Origin: Methanarcanum sp963640855
Lineage (GTDB): Archaea; Thermoplasmatota; Thermoplasmata; Methanomassiliicoccales; Methanomethylophilaceae
Assembly (NCBI GenBank): GCA_963640855.1
Contig: CAVIAJ010000012.1
Location: 1 to 39,992, forward strand
DNA length: 39,992 bases
Reading direction: 5' to 3'
Below the pieces are notes generated by a model. The model made no database searches, had not been told where the DNA came from, and saw only the letters and a list, made by a program, of their open reading frames with translations. Shown in pieces: positions 7,641 through 16,787 of the stretch. The number at the start of each line of letters is the position of its first letter. The stretch's first letter is position 1. A program made the translations under genes and the position numbers.

Positions 7641-9039
7641 GCTGGGAAGCGACCATATCCTCGACTATGTCGAGGAAACGGTCCTCCTCCCCTTCGGGGA
7701 TGGTCGCACCCGCTGCGACATTATGCCCTCCGCCGTAACCGCCGACAAGTTCGGCGGCTCTTTTCATTACGACGGAGAGGTCCAACCCTCTTTCCCCCAA
7801 AGAACGGTCGGCTCTTGCGGATACTTTGATTCCGTCATCCGCTTTTGCGAATGCGATTATCGGTATGTTGTTATCGAAACCGTCGGTACTGAGAATCATT
7901 CCCGCAACTATTCCCACGACGGTATCCCTGATCATATCTTTTGCATCGAAATACTGAATGAACCTTCTCTTCTGAATGAGGTTGTTGTGTTTCACATACT
8001 GCAGCGCGGATGAAATGTTCTTCCGGTGCTCCGCGCGGTTCTTTTCCGCATCGGACATTGCGGATTGGTCTCCGAAACATATCCTCACTCCTGTGGGGGC
8101 ATCGTCGTATCTTCCGCAGGAGTTCAGTACGGTGGCGAATTCTTTCGCATCTCTCAGACCTCCTGTCATCGGGAATTTCGGTAAACTGTAGACTTCTCCG
8201 ATCAGTATTCCCAAATCTTTCGGATTGACAAGAGGAATCAGTGCGTTACGGATTTTCTCTTTCTCTTCGGGAGAAAGATCCATCCATTTTCTGTACTTTT
8301 TACCGTCCTGTACGGAAACGTTCAGTTTTTCATAGAATTCATGACATCCGCGGGAATCGTCCGTCAGACCTTTCAGATGGGGGTCGTTGCTGTACTGTAT
8401 GAACTGAATCAGCGGTCTTGTCGCTCTTCCGAACAATCTCAGATCTTTTTCCGCGAAAATATCTCCGTTGCCGACTGCATCGTTCAGAACGAGACGGTTT
8501 ACCCCGACCAATCCCGAACCCGTACGGTCCTGAAGATCTCCGCACGCTCCCACGACTCCGAGATACGCCAAATCGATGTTTGAAGGATCTGTCGCTTTGG
8601 ATATGAGGTATGTCGTGGTTGCACCGCATGCCTCCACAGAACCGTCCATTCCGTAAGTGTGACAGTTCACATGCTCCACAATATGAAAATCATCAAGTTT
8701 CAGCTGCCCTTTTCTCCATCCGGGGTCGGGTACGTGATGATCGGATACCACTACGTTATCTCTTTTGAAATCGGAAAGATAACCGCTTCCGAGATCCACA
8801 ATCCAAACGACATCCGCTCCAGATTCGTTTATTGTGTGGATTGTATCGCTGTCCATTTTGCTTGCGAACAGTACTTCGGATTTTTTTCCAAGACGTTCGC
8901 AGGTTTTGGATGCGATCGATGCCGACGTAATTCCGTCTGCATCTATGTGTGCGACGATTAACACATCTTTTGCTTTCTTAATCATTGCAGATGCGTGTTT
9001 TGCATCGTTGATCAGAGAAGAAATCGGATCAGAAACCAT
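7633..9039 (-). CDS. DHH-family phosphoesterase (archaeal RecJ-like nuclease)
   Basis: The 468-residue protein has the DHH-domain motifs: VAHIDADGITSASI near residue 30, VVWIVDLGSG, and VVSDHHVPDP near residue 97. A DHHA1-type substrate domain follows, with a glycine-rich VGGYGGGHNVAAGATIPEG near the C-terminus. Archaeal proteins of this type are related to RecJ and to the GINS-associated nuclease/Cdc45, so a role in DNA replication or repair is likely; some relatives act on RNA or nucleotides. The ATG at 9039 has GGTGAT just upstream. It overlaps by 11 bp the end of an upstream exonuclease-like gene, forming a two-gene operon. Confidence 0.85.
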   Translation of the reverse strand: MVSDPISSLINDAKHASAMIKKAKDVLIVAHIDADGITSASIASKTCERLGKKSEVLFASKMDSDTIHTINESGADVVWIVDLGSGYLSDFKRDNVVVSDHHVPDPGWRKGQLKLDDFHIVEHVNCHTYGMDGSVEACGATTTYLISKATDPSNIDLAYLGVVGACGDLQDRTGSGLVGVNRLVLNDAVGNGDIFAEKDLRLFGRATRPLIQFIQYSNDPHLKGLTDDSRGCHEFYEKLNVSVQDGKKYRKWMDLSPEEKEKIRNALIPLVNPKDLGILIGEVYSLPKFPMTGGLRDAKEFATVLNSCGRYDDAPTGVRICFGDQSAMSDAEKNRAEHRKNISSALQYVKHNNLIQKRRFIQYFDAKDMIRDTVVGIVAGMILSTDGFDNNIPIIAFAKADDGIKVSARADRSLGERGLDLSVVMKRAAELVGGYGGGHNVAAGATIPEGEEDRFLDIVEDMVASQLI

Positions 9040-9781
9040 TCTGCATCACCAGTTTTCTGTATGTTTCGTCCGCAACTCTTACAAGATTCACGGTATCCGC
9101 ACGGTTGTATTCCGTAAGCAATTCTCTCGCTCTCGAATCTCCGCTGCGTTCCCACGCCTTCCACAGACGTACCGCTTCCAACCCGTCGATATTCGAGATG
9201 TCGTCGGATCTTTTCAGCCCCAATTCCTTTTCGACGGTTTTCAGTCCGCCTCTGAGTCCCGCTTTCCTGCATCCGAACCTCAGATCGAAATGCGGAAGAT
9301 CCAAATCCACTGTCGGGAAACTTGTTTTCAGAACGGGAACATCGAAACATCTTCCGTTGAAAGTAACCAGTAACTTCACTCCTTCCAGTGCTTCTGACAG
9401 TGATTCGGCATCGAGATCGATTCCGTGTGTGAGAGTATATGTTCCGTCTTTTTTGTGCACTGTAACGACCGTAACCGTGGAATCTCTTTCGAGACCGTCG
9501 GTTTCTATATCCAAACAGCCCGCATCGTCACGGAATCTTCCGTACAGCCTCCACTGTTCGCCGGGCGATAACATTTCGCCCAATCCGTAACAGTCGCGTT
9601 CGTCGAGAAGAGTGTATGCTTCCCTGAACAGCAGGTCGCATTCGCTTTTCTTCTTCTCTTTGATCCCGGGAATCGTATCGGATTCCATAAAATCGTTCCA
9701 CGTTCCGATTCCGGATTCCCAAAGCTTACATTCCTTCGTCTTTCCGATGCCTTTCGCGATTTGGAATGTATGCTCGATCAT
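9029..9781 (-). CDS. RNase H-fold exonuclease (YprB-like)
   Basis: This 250-residue protein has a DnaQ/RNase H-like 3'-5' exonuclease fold of the YprB type. The first acidic motif is CLDIETDGL (D-x-E) near residue 94. Then come a strand LLVTFNGRCFDVPVLK with the middle Asp, FDLRFGCRKAGLRGGLKTVEKELGL, and a last motif in LLTEYNRADTVNLV. The acidic residues would bind the two catalytic metal ions. Coupling with the downstream RecJ-like gene suggests joint nucleic-acid processing. Its promoter seems to share one TATA element with the divergent gene at 9842. Confidence 0.8.
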   Translation of the reverse strand: MIEHTFQIAKGIGKTKECKLWESGIGTWNDFMESDTIPGIKEKKKSECDLLFREAYTLLDERDCYGLGEMLSPGEQWRLYGRFRDDAGCLDIETDGLERDSTVTVVTVHKKDGTYTLTHGIDLDAESLSEALEGVKLLVTFNGRCFDVPVLKTSFPTVDLDLPHFDLRFGCRKAGLRGGLKTVEKELGLKRSDDISNIDGLEAVRLWKAWERSGDSRARELLTEYNRADTVNLVRVADETYRKLVMQNGF

Positions 9782-9805
9782 CTTATCTTCGGTGTAGGAA
9801 TTCCG

Positions 9806-9816
9806 CTAAACTATAT
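9806..9816. promoter_or_regulatory. Single TATA-like element between two divergent genes
   Basis: The near-symmetrical AAACTATATTT is about 30 bp from the ATG of both the minus-strand exonuclease gene (9781) and the plus-strand metallophosphoesterase gene (9842). No other TATA candidate is seen in the 60-bp gap. Confidence 0.5.
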
Positions 9817-9841
9817 TTCACTGATGTAGGATACAGGGGAC

Positions 9842-10567
9842 ATGGATTCTCTGGAGATTATGCCGGGCGTGAGAGTTACGGAGGAGAGGTGTCTTCTTCT
9901 CGACGACGGACCTACCGTTGTTCTCGGAGATCTTCATTTAGGTTACGAAAAAGCGCTGGAAGAAGACGGCATGTTTCTTCCGCGCATCAACACCGAAAGT
10001 ATAAGGGAAGAACTGAACCGTATAATCTGCAAGTATTCTCCGAAAAGGATTGTTCTCCTGGGGGATATCAAACACGATTTCAAAAGAACAAGATACGAAA
10101 GCAGGGACGAAGTCCGCAGAATCATCGATCTGCTGATGCACGCTGCGGATGTTATCGTGGTGAAAGGGAATCACGATAATTTTCTACAGAATATATTACA
10201 GGATACGGGCCTTACAGCTGCGGATTATGTAGATCTCTGCGGATTCAGGATGGAACACGGCCATACGGATTCCGGAAAACGTCCTGTGATAATAGGGCAC
10301 GAACATCCTTCCGTGAAAATATCCGGCGCACTGTCCGGAGGCGTGAAGGTTCAGTGTTTCTTGCATCTGAAAAAAGAAGGGATATTGGTCATTCCTCCGT
10401 TCTCTCCTCTCTCTTCCGGATCCGATCTTACCTTAGCGGGACCCGAATCGTTTATGTCTCCCGCCTGCAAAGGGGCGGATGTTCTTGATGCGGATGTTTA
10501 CGGCGTGACGGATTTGGGAATTCTTCCGTTGGGCAGATTGGGGGATATCGAGGATATCGAAATTTGA
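9842..10567 (+). CDS. Archaeal metallophosphoesterase (SbcD-related)
   Basis: This 241-residue protein has the full set of calcineurin-like metal motifs: VLGDLHLGYE near residue 31, VLLGDIKHDF near residue 77, VVKGNHDNF near residue 108, and VIIGHEHPSV near residue 149. The pattern fits the small archaeal SbcD-related family, whose substrate is not well known. The sister group acts in DNA end processing, which would fit the nuclease pair on the other strand. Confidence 0.85.
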   Translation: MDSLEIMPGVRVTEERCLLLDDGPTVVLGDLHLGYEKALEEDGMFLPRINTESIREELNRIICKYSPKRIVLLGDIKHDFKRTRYESRDEVRRIIDLLMHAADVIVVKGNHDNFLQNILQDTGLTAADYVDLCGFRMEHGHTDSGKRPVIIGHEHPSVKISGALSGGVKVQCFLHLKKEGILVIPPFSPLSSGSDLTLAGPESFMSPACKGADVLDADVYGVTDLGILPLGRLGDIEDIEI

Positions 10568-10633
10568 TGTGCTAACAGCGTTAATGGGGAAAGTTTTAAA
10601 TACGCTCTTAATATATGCGCGTAATATAGGTAA

Positions 10634-10655
10634 TGGATGTAGATTCCATCCATGG
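10634..10655. promoter_or_regulatory. Inverted-repeat operator candidate before the corrinoid gene
   Basis: TGGATG and CATCCA are separated by seven bases, followed by TGG. The site lies just upstream of the TATA-like CTTTATATC (10659-10667) that probably drives the corrinoid protein gene. The same arms with the same spacing and the same trailing TGG occur at 26991-27012. Confidence 0.55.
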
Positions 10656-10719
10656 AACTCTTTATATCAATCAAAGCGAATCACTGTTCAACATCTTGCA
10701 GAAAGATGGAGGAATAGAA

Positions 10720-11358
10720 ATGAGCGCAGAAATGGACGCACTTATCGACATTGTCGTAAAAGGTAAGATCAAAGAAGGAAAAGACGCAACACAGAAGTGC
10801 CTCGATGCAGGACACGACGCAAAAGACATCATCTTCAACGGTCTCTCCAAAGCAATGTCCATCGTCGGAGACAAATATGCTGCAAAGCAGTACTTCCTTC
10901 CCCAGGTTCTCCTCTCGGCAAACACACTCTACATGGGTCTCAACCTCGTTCTCCCTATGCTCACCGGAGCAGGCGGAGAGACAAAAGGTAAAGTCGTTCT
11001 CGCAGTCGTTGAGGGAGACGTTCACGACATCGGAAAGAACATTGTCAAAGCCATGCTCACCGGTCTCGGACTCACAATCTTCGACCTCGGAAAAGATGTC
11101 CCGATCAAGACACTGATCGACAAGGCAAAAGAAGAGAACGCACAGATCATCGCAGAGTCAACCCTTATGACACCCACACTCGCCGGAATGAAAGAGTGCG
11201 AAAAGATCCTTGCAGAAGAGGGTCTCAAAGGCAAGATCAAGACAATGATCGGCGGAGGAGCAACCTCGAAAGAGTTCGCAGACCAGATTGGTGCAGACGG
11301 ATGGTCCTACGACGCAGTCGAGGCTTCACACGTTGCATCCGCTTTCCTCGGAATCTGA
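10720..11358 (+). CDS. Methyltransferase cognate corrinoid protein (MtbC/MttC/MtaC-like)
   Basis: The 212-residue protein carries a cobamide that takes a methyl group from a substrate methyltransferase and hands it on to coenzyme M. The N-terminal four-helix cap (residues 1-85) includes YFLPQVLLSANTLYMGLNLV. The Rossmann-like B12 domain has GDVHDIGKNIV with the cobalt-ligand histidine at 102, then STLMTPT and MIGGGATSKEFA. The ATG at 10720 has GATGGAGG upstream. The codon choice (CTC, GTC, GCA) resembles mcr and suggests high expression. No partner MtmB, MtbB, MttB or MtaB gene is in the window, so its methyl donor is unknown. It lies upstream of the HyuA-like gene in the methyl-transfer island. 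Confidence 0.9.
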   Translation: MSAEMDALIDIVVKGKIKEGKDATQKCLDAGHDAKDIIFNGLSKAMSIVGDKYAAKQYFLPQVLLSANTLYMGLNLVLPMLTGAGGETKGKVVLAVVEGDVHDIGKNIVKAMLTGLGLTIFDLGKDVPIKTLIDKAKEENAQIIAESTLMTPTLAGMKECEKILAEEGLKGKIKTMIGGGATSKEFADQIGADGWSYDAVEASHVASAFLGI

Positions 11359-11465
11359 ATTCCGCAGAAAGCAGTCAACTTTCCCTCAAACCCCTTCCCC
11401 CCTTTCGGGGATTGTTCCCGGAATTTTTCCATAGTTTTCCGAAATGCTGTTTTCCGCGGTTTATG

Positions 11466-11522
11466 TTATACGGTATGTTCCGGGAAACCTCTCTCTATTA
11501 TACGGTATAACTTATACGGTAT
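11466..11522 (+). repeat. Three copies of TTATACGGTAT over a promoter
   Basis: Identical 11-mers occur at 11466-11476, 11498-11508 and 11512-11522, directly before the ATG at 11527. The middle copy is at TATA-box distance (about 25 bp) and contains TATA-like sequence. The unit is nearly self-complementary, as expected for a dimeric regulator site. This looks like an iterated operator that would compete with TBP. Confidence 0.6.
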
Positions 11523-11526
11523 ACTC

Positions 11527-13737
11527 ATGAAGCAATCTGAATTCGATCAATGGGTACAGGATTGGATTAAAAGAGAAAAGGAAGCCGGAAGGAAATGCTT
11601 CGATGTCAAGAAGTCCGGCAATAATTACTACGTTTACTTTCAGTCGACAAGATACAATGCGGAGATCAAAAGAAGGGAGAAAGTCTCCGGATATCTCGGC
11701 AAACTTGCGGAAGGACAGGGTCTGATCGAACCGGATACCTACTCCGAGGACGATGAGAAAGCATCAGTCGCAAGGTACGGACTCGGTATCGATACCGGAG
11801 GTACGTTTACGGATGCGGTGATAATCGATCTCGACGACAATTCCGTTGTCGTTAAGAAGAAATCCCCTACGACACACCACGATCTTTCAATCGGATTGTT
11901 CAACGCAGTCGATTCCGTTTTCAGGTCAACGGACATCAGACCTTCGGACATTTCCCTGGTGGGAATATCCACGACTCTTGCAACAAATTCAATTCTCGAA
12001 GGAAGCGGAGGAGAAGTCGGATTGATTCTCATCGGATGGGATCCCATGGAACCCGTGAACTTCGGCGAAAAGATGCAGTTCTTTGTGAAAGGAGGATTCG
12101 ACAGCAAGGGAAAGCAGATCGCTTCCATGAGTAAAACCGAAGTCATGGCCGCATTGGATGCAATAAAAGGCGAAGTCGACGCTATCGCCATTTCCGGATT
12201 ATTCGCAAATATGAATCCCGCTCAGGAGAAGAAGGTGAAGGAACTCGCAACGAGTTATACCGGACTGCCTACGGTTGCGGGACATGAGTTATCTGCGGTT
12301 TTGGGAATAGATATGAGAGCGGAAACCGCCGTTCTCAATGCAAAACTGATTCCTGTCGTCAGTAAATTCTTCGACGATGTCGAATCCACATTCAGAAAAA
12401 TGGGAATCGAAGCCCCGATTATGGCCTACAAGGGCGACGGTTCCGTCATGACATTGGAACAGGCGAGAATGTATCCCGTCGAAACCATCCTTTCCGGACC
12501 CGCCGCAAGTTCGATGGGCGGTAAAGTTCTCTCGGGATTGGAGAACTGCGTGATGGTCGATATCGGAGGTACATCCACCGATATTGCGATTATGAACGAC
12601 GGATTTCCTCAGATTCAGTTCGACGGAGCATCCGTCGGAAGGTGGAGGACCCGCGTGAAAGCGGTGGATATGTACACCGTCGCATTGGGCGGAGACTCCA
12701 GGATAAGGGTCGACGGTCACAGTATAAAGATCGGTCCGGAAAGAGTGCTGCCTTTATGCAGACTCACCGAGAAGCATCCGGAAGCGGTGAAGAAGATAAT
12801 GCATTCCGACGAATACGATTTCTATGAAGCCGTTGAGGGTTACGATGCGCAGATTCTTACGGAAAAGGAACAGAGAATTTACGATTCTCTTGTAGGAAAA
12901 GGTCCCTTGTCCGATATGGATGCCAAGAACGAAGTCGAAGGTCTTTGGGCCATAGATGAAGAAATGCAGTCTCTGGTGACAAAAGGTGCATTGTTACTGT
13001 CGTCTCTTACCCCCACAGACATAATGGTATACAACGGAAAATTCAGATTGGGTAACAAAGAAGGCGCCAAAGCGGGTATTCACGCTGCGGGAGAGATTCT
13101 GGGAATGACCGAAAGGCAGGCCGCACGTATGATCTTCGACGAAGTATGCGAGAAGGTAGCCGAGGCGGTTATGGGCAAAATGCTCGACGATCAGATGCTT
13201 GAGTGGAGAGACAAAGGTTCGGAACTTCTCCTGAGAAGAATGCTTACACTGCATCACGAAGAATCCGATATGGTGATGAAACCGAGCTTCAGAATTCCGG
13301 TTATAGGAATAGGAGCTCCTTCGAAATATATGATGGCCGATCTGAGCGAAAGACTCGGCGCGGAAGTTGTATTCCCCGAGAACAACGACGTAGGTAATGC
13401 GGTTGGTGCCGTCTGCAGTAAGATCAGCGAATCTCTGTCGGGAAATATCATTCCCACACCGGATTACAAATTCCTTGCAACGGTACCGTTTTTGGGATCT
13501 TCGTATCACGTACACCTCGAAACCGCCATTTCCACCGCAAAACGCAGTCTTGAATCCATATTGGAAAACAAACTGAAAGCGGCGGGAGCGAAGAATATCG
13601 TAACATCGTCGAAAGTCAAGACGTATATGGCATCCGAGGGAGGAATCGGAGATTACGCCGACGAAGGCCTCTACGGTACCGTGAATTATGTCGAAATCGT
13701 ATCGAGAGCGGTCGGAGATCCTCCCGAAAGATATTGA
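11527..13737 (+). CDS. HyuA-like ASKHA ATPase (hydantoinase/oxoprolinase family) with an N-terminal extension
   Basis: Residues from about 84 onward follow the hydantoinase/oxoprolinase A family: GIDTGGTFTDAVI (phosphate-1), GISTTLATNSILEG, then LSGPAASSMGG, MVDIGGTSTDIAIM (phosphate-2) and VALGGDSRI. Known members use ATP to open cyclic amides, but that activity usually needs a HyuB partner, absent here. Relatives occur beside methanogen C1-transfer genes. Residues 1-80 are an added basic domain (YYVYFQSTRYN, KVSGYLGKL) that I recall from the leader part of some archaeal IS transposases. Placed between the corrinoid protein and its methyltransferase, it could activate or service the corrinoid system or release a methylated substrate; both are inference. 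The transcript is probably leaderless. Confidence 0.75.
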   Translation: MKQSEFDQWVQDWIKREKEAGRKCFDVKKSGNNYYVYFQSTRYNAEIKRREKVSGYLGKLAEGQGLIEPDTYSEDDEKASVARYGLGIDTGGTFTDAVIIDLDDNSVVVKKKSPTTHHDLSIGLFNAVDSVFRSTDIRPSDISLVGISTTLATNSILEGSGGEVGLILIGWDPMEPVNFGEKMQFFVKGGFDSKGKQIASMSKTEVMAALDAIKGEVDAIAISGLFANMNPAQEKKVKELATSYTGLPTVAGHELSAVLGIDMRAETAVLNAKLIPVVSKFFDDVESTFRKMGIEAPIMAYKGDGSVMTLEQARMYPVETILSGPAASSMGGKVLSGLENCVMVDIGGTSTDIAIMNDGFPQIQFDGASVGRWRTRVKAVDMYTVALGGDSRIRVDGHSIKIGPERVLPLCRLTEKHPEAVKKIMHSDEYDFYEAVEGYDAQILTEKEQRIYDSLVGKGPLSDMDAKNEVEGLWAIDEEMQSLVTKGALLLSSLTPTDIMVYNGKFRLGNKEGAKAGIHAAGEILGMTERQAARMIFDEVCEKVAEAVMGKMLDDQMLEWRDKGSELLLRRMLTLHHEESDMVMKPSFRIPVIGIGAPSKYMMADLSERLGAEVVFPENNDVGNAVGAVCSKISESLSGNIIPTPDYKFLATVPFLGSSYHVHLETAISTAKRSLESILENKLKAAGAKNIVTSSKVKTYMASEGGIGDYADEGLYGTVNYVEIVSRAVGDPPERY

Positions 13738-13840
13738 TTGAATATTTTATTCGGAAGCATACTCCAACGGTTATACCAAAACCCCTTACCTTCTCTTTTT
13801 ATAATTTGAGTTCTATCACACTTTCCAGAGGAGACTTATC

Positions 13841-14872
13841 ATGGCAATGACACCAAGAGAGAGAGTACTCGCAGCAATGAAACAGGAGAAGCTGGACAGA
13901 CCCCCGGTCGCAGTCTTCACACAGTCGGCAACCATCGACCAGATGGATGCTATCAACACCTACTGGCCCGAGGCACACTCAGACGCAAAGATGATGTGCG
14001 AACTCGGAGCGGCACAGGCAACAGTCTTCGGATTCGAAGCAGTCAGGTCCTCATTCTGTCTTACAGCAGAGGCAGAGGCACTCGGATGCAGAGTCGACCC
14101 CGGAAAGAAAGACAGGACCCCTATGCTCAAGGCACACCCGTTCAAATTCGACCCTATGTCCGGCGAATTCGACGAGCCCAACCTCATGGCACCTGAGGAG
14201 TTCCTCAAGACCGGAAGGCCCGCAGTCATTCTCGAGGCAACCAAACTCATGAAAGAGAAATACGGAAAGGAGTACGCAGTTATCGCAGGTAACACCGGTC
14301 CGTTCACACTCGCAGGACACCTCGTCTCCACCGAGAACCTCGTTTTCGGTATCATGATGGAGCCCGAGAAGGTCAAAGAGTGGGTCGACGCAGTCAACCC
14401 CATCATCAAAGCGTACTGCCAGGCACTGTCCGACGCAGGGGCAGACATCATTCAGATGTCCGAGCCTTCCGCATCCACGGATCTCCTTTCACCCGACATG
14501 TTTACCGAGTACGCCGGTTCATACGTCAAGACATCACTCGCAGCAACAAAGGGAGTAGACACAGTTCTCCACATCTGCGGAGACACCAAGCCTATCCTCG
14601 GCCACATGATCGAAACAGGCGTCACAGGTCTCTCCATCGAGGAGAAAGTCGACTCTGCAGAAGCAGTTAAGATCGTCAACGGCCGTGCAGCACTCGTCGG
14701 AAACGTCGGTGTCGTCGCACCGTTGCTCCAGGGAACACCTGAGGACTGTGCAGCAGCAGGTAAGAGGATCGCAGAGGCAGGATTCAACGTAATCTCGCCC
14801 GGATGCGGACTCTCCGCTCTGATTCCCGGTGCAAACCTCAAAGCACTTGTCAACTCCGTCAAGTCGCTCTAA
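13841..14872 (+). CDS. Methylcobamide:coenzyme M methyltransferase (MtaA/MtbA/CmuA family)
   Basis: This 343-residue protein has the uroporphyrinogen-decarboxylase fold used by MtaA and MtbA. The zinc site that activates the thiol of coenzyme M is visible: H-x-C at residues 244-246 (LHICGDT) and a third ligand at Cys322 (SPGCGL). It would move the methyl group from the corrinoid protein at 10720 to coenzyme M, giving the substrate of MCR. The start has an upstream GAGGAGA site and a TTTTTATAA box near 13795. Codon use matches the mcr genes, pointing to high expression. Whether it is closer to MtaA (methanol) or MtbA (methylamine) cannot be settled by eye. Confidence 0.88.
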   Translation: MAMTPRERVLAAMKQEKLDRPPVAVFTQSATIDQMDAINTYWPEAHSDAKMMCELGAAQATVFGFEAVRSSFCLTAEAEALGCRVDPGKKDRTPMLKAHPFKFDPMSGEFDEPNLMAPEEFLKTGRPAVILEATKLMKEKYGKEYAVIAGNTGPFTLAGHLVSTENLVFGIMMEPEKVKEWVDAVNPIIKAYCQALSDAGADIIQMSEPSASTDLLSPDMFTEYAGSYVKTSLAATKGVDTVLHICGDTKPILGHMIETGVTGLSIEEKVDSAEAVKIVNGRAALVGNVGVVAPLLQGTPEDCAAAGKRIAEAGFNVISPGCGLSALIPGANLKALVNSVKSL

Positions 14873-14898
14873 TCGGGATAATTCATTTTCTTACTTCT

Positions 14899-14918
14899 GA
14901 GGGGGCTTCGGCCCCCTC
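14899..14918 (+). terminator. GC-rich hairpin after the methyltransferase gene
   Basis: GAGGGGGC and GCCCCCTC form a perfect eight-pair stem around a TTCG tetraloop, 27 bases past the stop. No T-run follows, so it could also protect the mRNA 3' end. Confidence 0.6.
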
Positions 14919-15077
14919 ACCCGTAACACTCTCTGTATTCTGTTTTTTCCGTACGTCTGTCGCATTTCCGTAAGGAACGGTTTCCGTCTTCCCGGTAACA
15001 CCGCTGTAATTTTAACGTTACTTGACTGCAAGGTCATTTTATACCCGTCAGTCCGATACTAAGCCAGAGGATTACAT

Positions 15078-16718
15078 ATGGCATACGGAATAGCACTCGA
15101 TCTCGGTACAAGCGGGTTCAGATCGCATCTTGTCGATTTAGACAAAGGTGCGAAGATTATCGACACGGCAATAACCGTCAGACATCCGCTCCCCGGCGCC
15201 AATATTATGGACCACATGCACTTTTGGATGAGTTCCGGAAGAGGCATCACACATGATATCATAACGCAGACAATCTACGATCTCGTCAGTCTTTTCGGAA
15301 AAGACAAGATTGCAGACGTGAAGATGATTTCAGTCTGCGGAAACCCCATTCAACTGTCGCTGTTTGAGGACATTGAGATAAGAGATCTTGCTTTCGCAGG
15401 TGAAAACAAGATCAAGAGTCTCGGAATTGTCCCTCCTTCAAGGAAGGCACACACCACCACAGCGGGAGATATCGGACTGATCGGTCTTAACCCTGAGATT
15501 GAAGTTCTTATTCCTCCGGCAATCAGGCACGAAATCGGCGCGGATGCCTTGGCTATGATTATAAAATCTGGAATGCTCGACAGAAAAGAGGTCTGTATGG
15601 TCACCGATTACGGTACAAATGCCGAAATGGGACTGTACGTGGACGGAGAACTCTATTCGGGTTCCGCAGCCGCAGGACCCGCAATGGAAGGACAGTCTAT
15701 CGAACAGGGTGTTCTCGCATCTCCGCGTGCGATTTCCGATTTGGATGCACTTGAGGACGGAACATGGAAGAACACCGTTCTCGACGATCAGCTTATACCT
15801 GTAGCAACGGCAAACGTCGATCCCGCAACGGGAAAGATCGTAAAGATTCTCGATTACAAAGCGAAAGGAGTTACCGGAACAGGTACCGTTTCCGCTATTT
15901 CCGAAGGACTGAGAAGCGGAGTCATTCAGCTTCCCGGTGTCAACACTCCCGATAACAAGATTCACCTCGTAGACGGCGTGTGTATTACGGCAAACGATGT
16001 ACACGAAGCGGGAAAGGCAATGGGTGCAATCCGTGCGGGTCACAGGACTCTCATGTACGAAGTAGGTCTTTCCGATGCGGATGTCAAGGTTATGTACATG
16101 GCCGGAGCATCGGGTACATATGTCGATCCCATCAAAGCACAGTACTGCGGAATGATTCCCAGGGTGTTGGAAGAGGTGTATCAGTTGGGAAACACCTCTC
16201 TGATGATGGCCCACGACCTCCTGAAATCGGACGGAGCATTGGACATGATGCAGGATGTCGCCAATTCGATTTCCGCCAACCACATTATGTTCGCAGGCAA
16301 CCAGAAATTCGAGGATATGTATGTTCTCGAGCTTGCCTATTGGGATGAGGGTATGCCTTATGAGATGTACAACGAAATGATGATTGCTTCCGGATTCCCT
16401 CCGCTTCCCGATATCGTTGTCCCCAAGATCTGCAGGAGAATCGTAAAATCGGACATTCCCGAAGTCGGTGCGGGCATTCACACCCTGGACCCTGTAGGAA
16501 TGGTCATGAAAGGCGAATTCGGAGGATGCATCGGATGTAAGAAGTGCGAACGCGGATGTCCCGAGAAAGCACTCACCGTGAACACTCTTCAGGATAAGAG
16601 ATTCGAGATTAACGTACGTTCCGATCTCTGTCTCGGAACCGCGTGCCGCGCATGTGAGTTCAACTGTCCTGAAAAGGTCTACCAGTTCACCGAACTCAAG
16701 GTAAGTCACAAACTCTGA
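15078..16718 (+). CDS. ramA: Corrinoid protein reductive activase RamA
   Basis: RamA uses ATP to reduce Co(II) in corrinoid methyl carriers back to the active Co(I) state. The 546-residue protein starts with an ASKHA-type segment (IALDLGTSGFRSHLVD) and has the central DUF4445-like region with MVTDYGTNAEMGL and SAAAGPAMEGQ. It ends with two 4Fe-4S motifs: GCIGCKKCERGCPE near residue 477 and CLGTACRACEFNCPE near residue 515. In each, the last Cys is followed by Pro, as in ferredoxins. A TTTTATACC box lies near 15037-15045. It stands beside its likely target, the corrinoid protein. Confidence 0.92.
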   Translation: MAYGIALDLGTSGFRSHLVDLDKGAKIIDTAITVRHPLPGANIMDHMHFWMSSGRGITHDIITQTIYDLVSLFGKDKIADVKMISVCGNPIQLSLFEDIEIRDLAFAGENKIKSLGIVPPSRKAHTTTAGDIGLIGLNPEIEVLIPPAIRHEIGADALAMIIKSGMLDRKEVCMVTDYGTNAEMGLYVDGELYSGSAAAGPAMEGQSIEQGVLASPRAISDLDALEDGTWKNTVLDDQLIPVATANVDPATGKIVKILDYKAKGVTGTGTVSAISEGLRSGVIQLPGVNTPDNKIHLVDGVCITANDVHEAGKAMGAIRAGHRTLMYEVGLSDADVKVMYMAGASGTYVDPIKAQYCGMIPRVLEEVYQLGNTSLMMAHDLLKSDGALDMMQDVANSISANHIMFAGNQKFEDMYVLELAYWDEGMPYEMYNEMMIASGFPPLPDIVVPKICRRIVKSDIPEVGAGIHTLDPVGMVMKGEFGGCIGCKKCERGCPEKALTVNTLQDKRFEINVRSDLCLGTACRACEFNCPEKVYQFTELKVSHKL

Positions 16719-16787
16719 ACAGGATACTTCGCCCCGGCCGAAATTCCGTTGCCAAGTTTTATCTTAGGCCGGGGCGATTCTTTTTTC

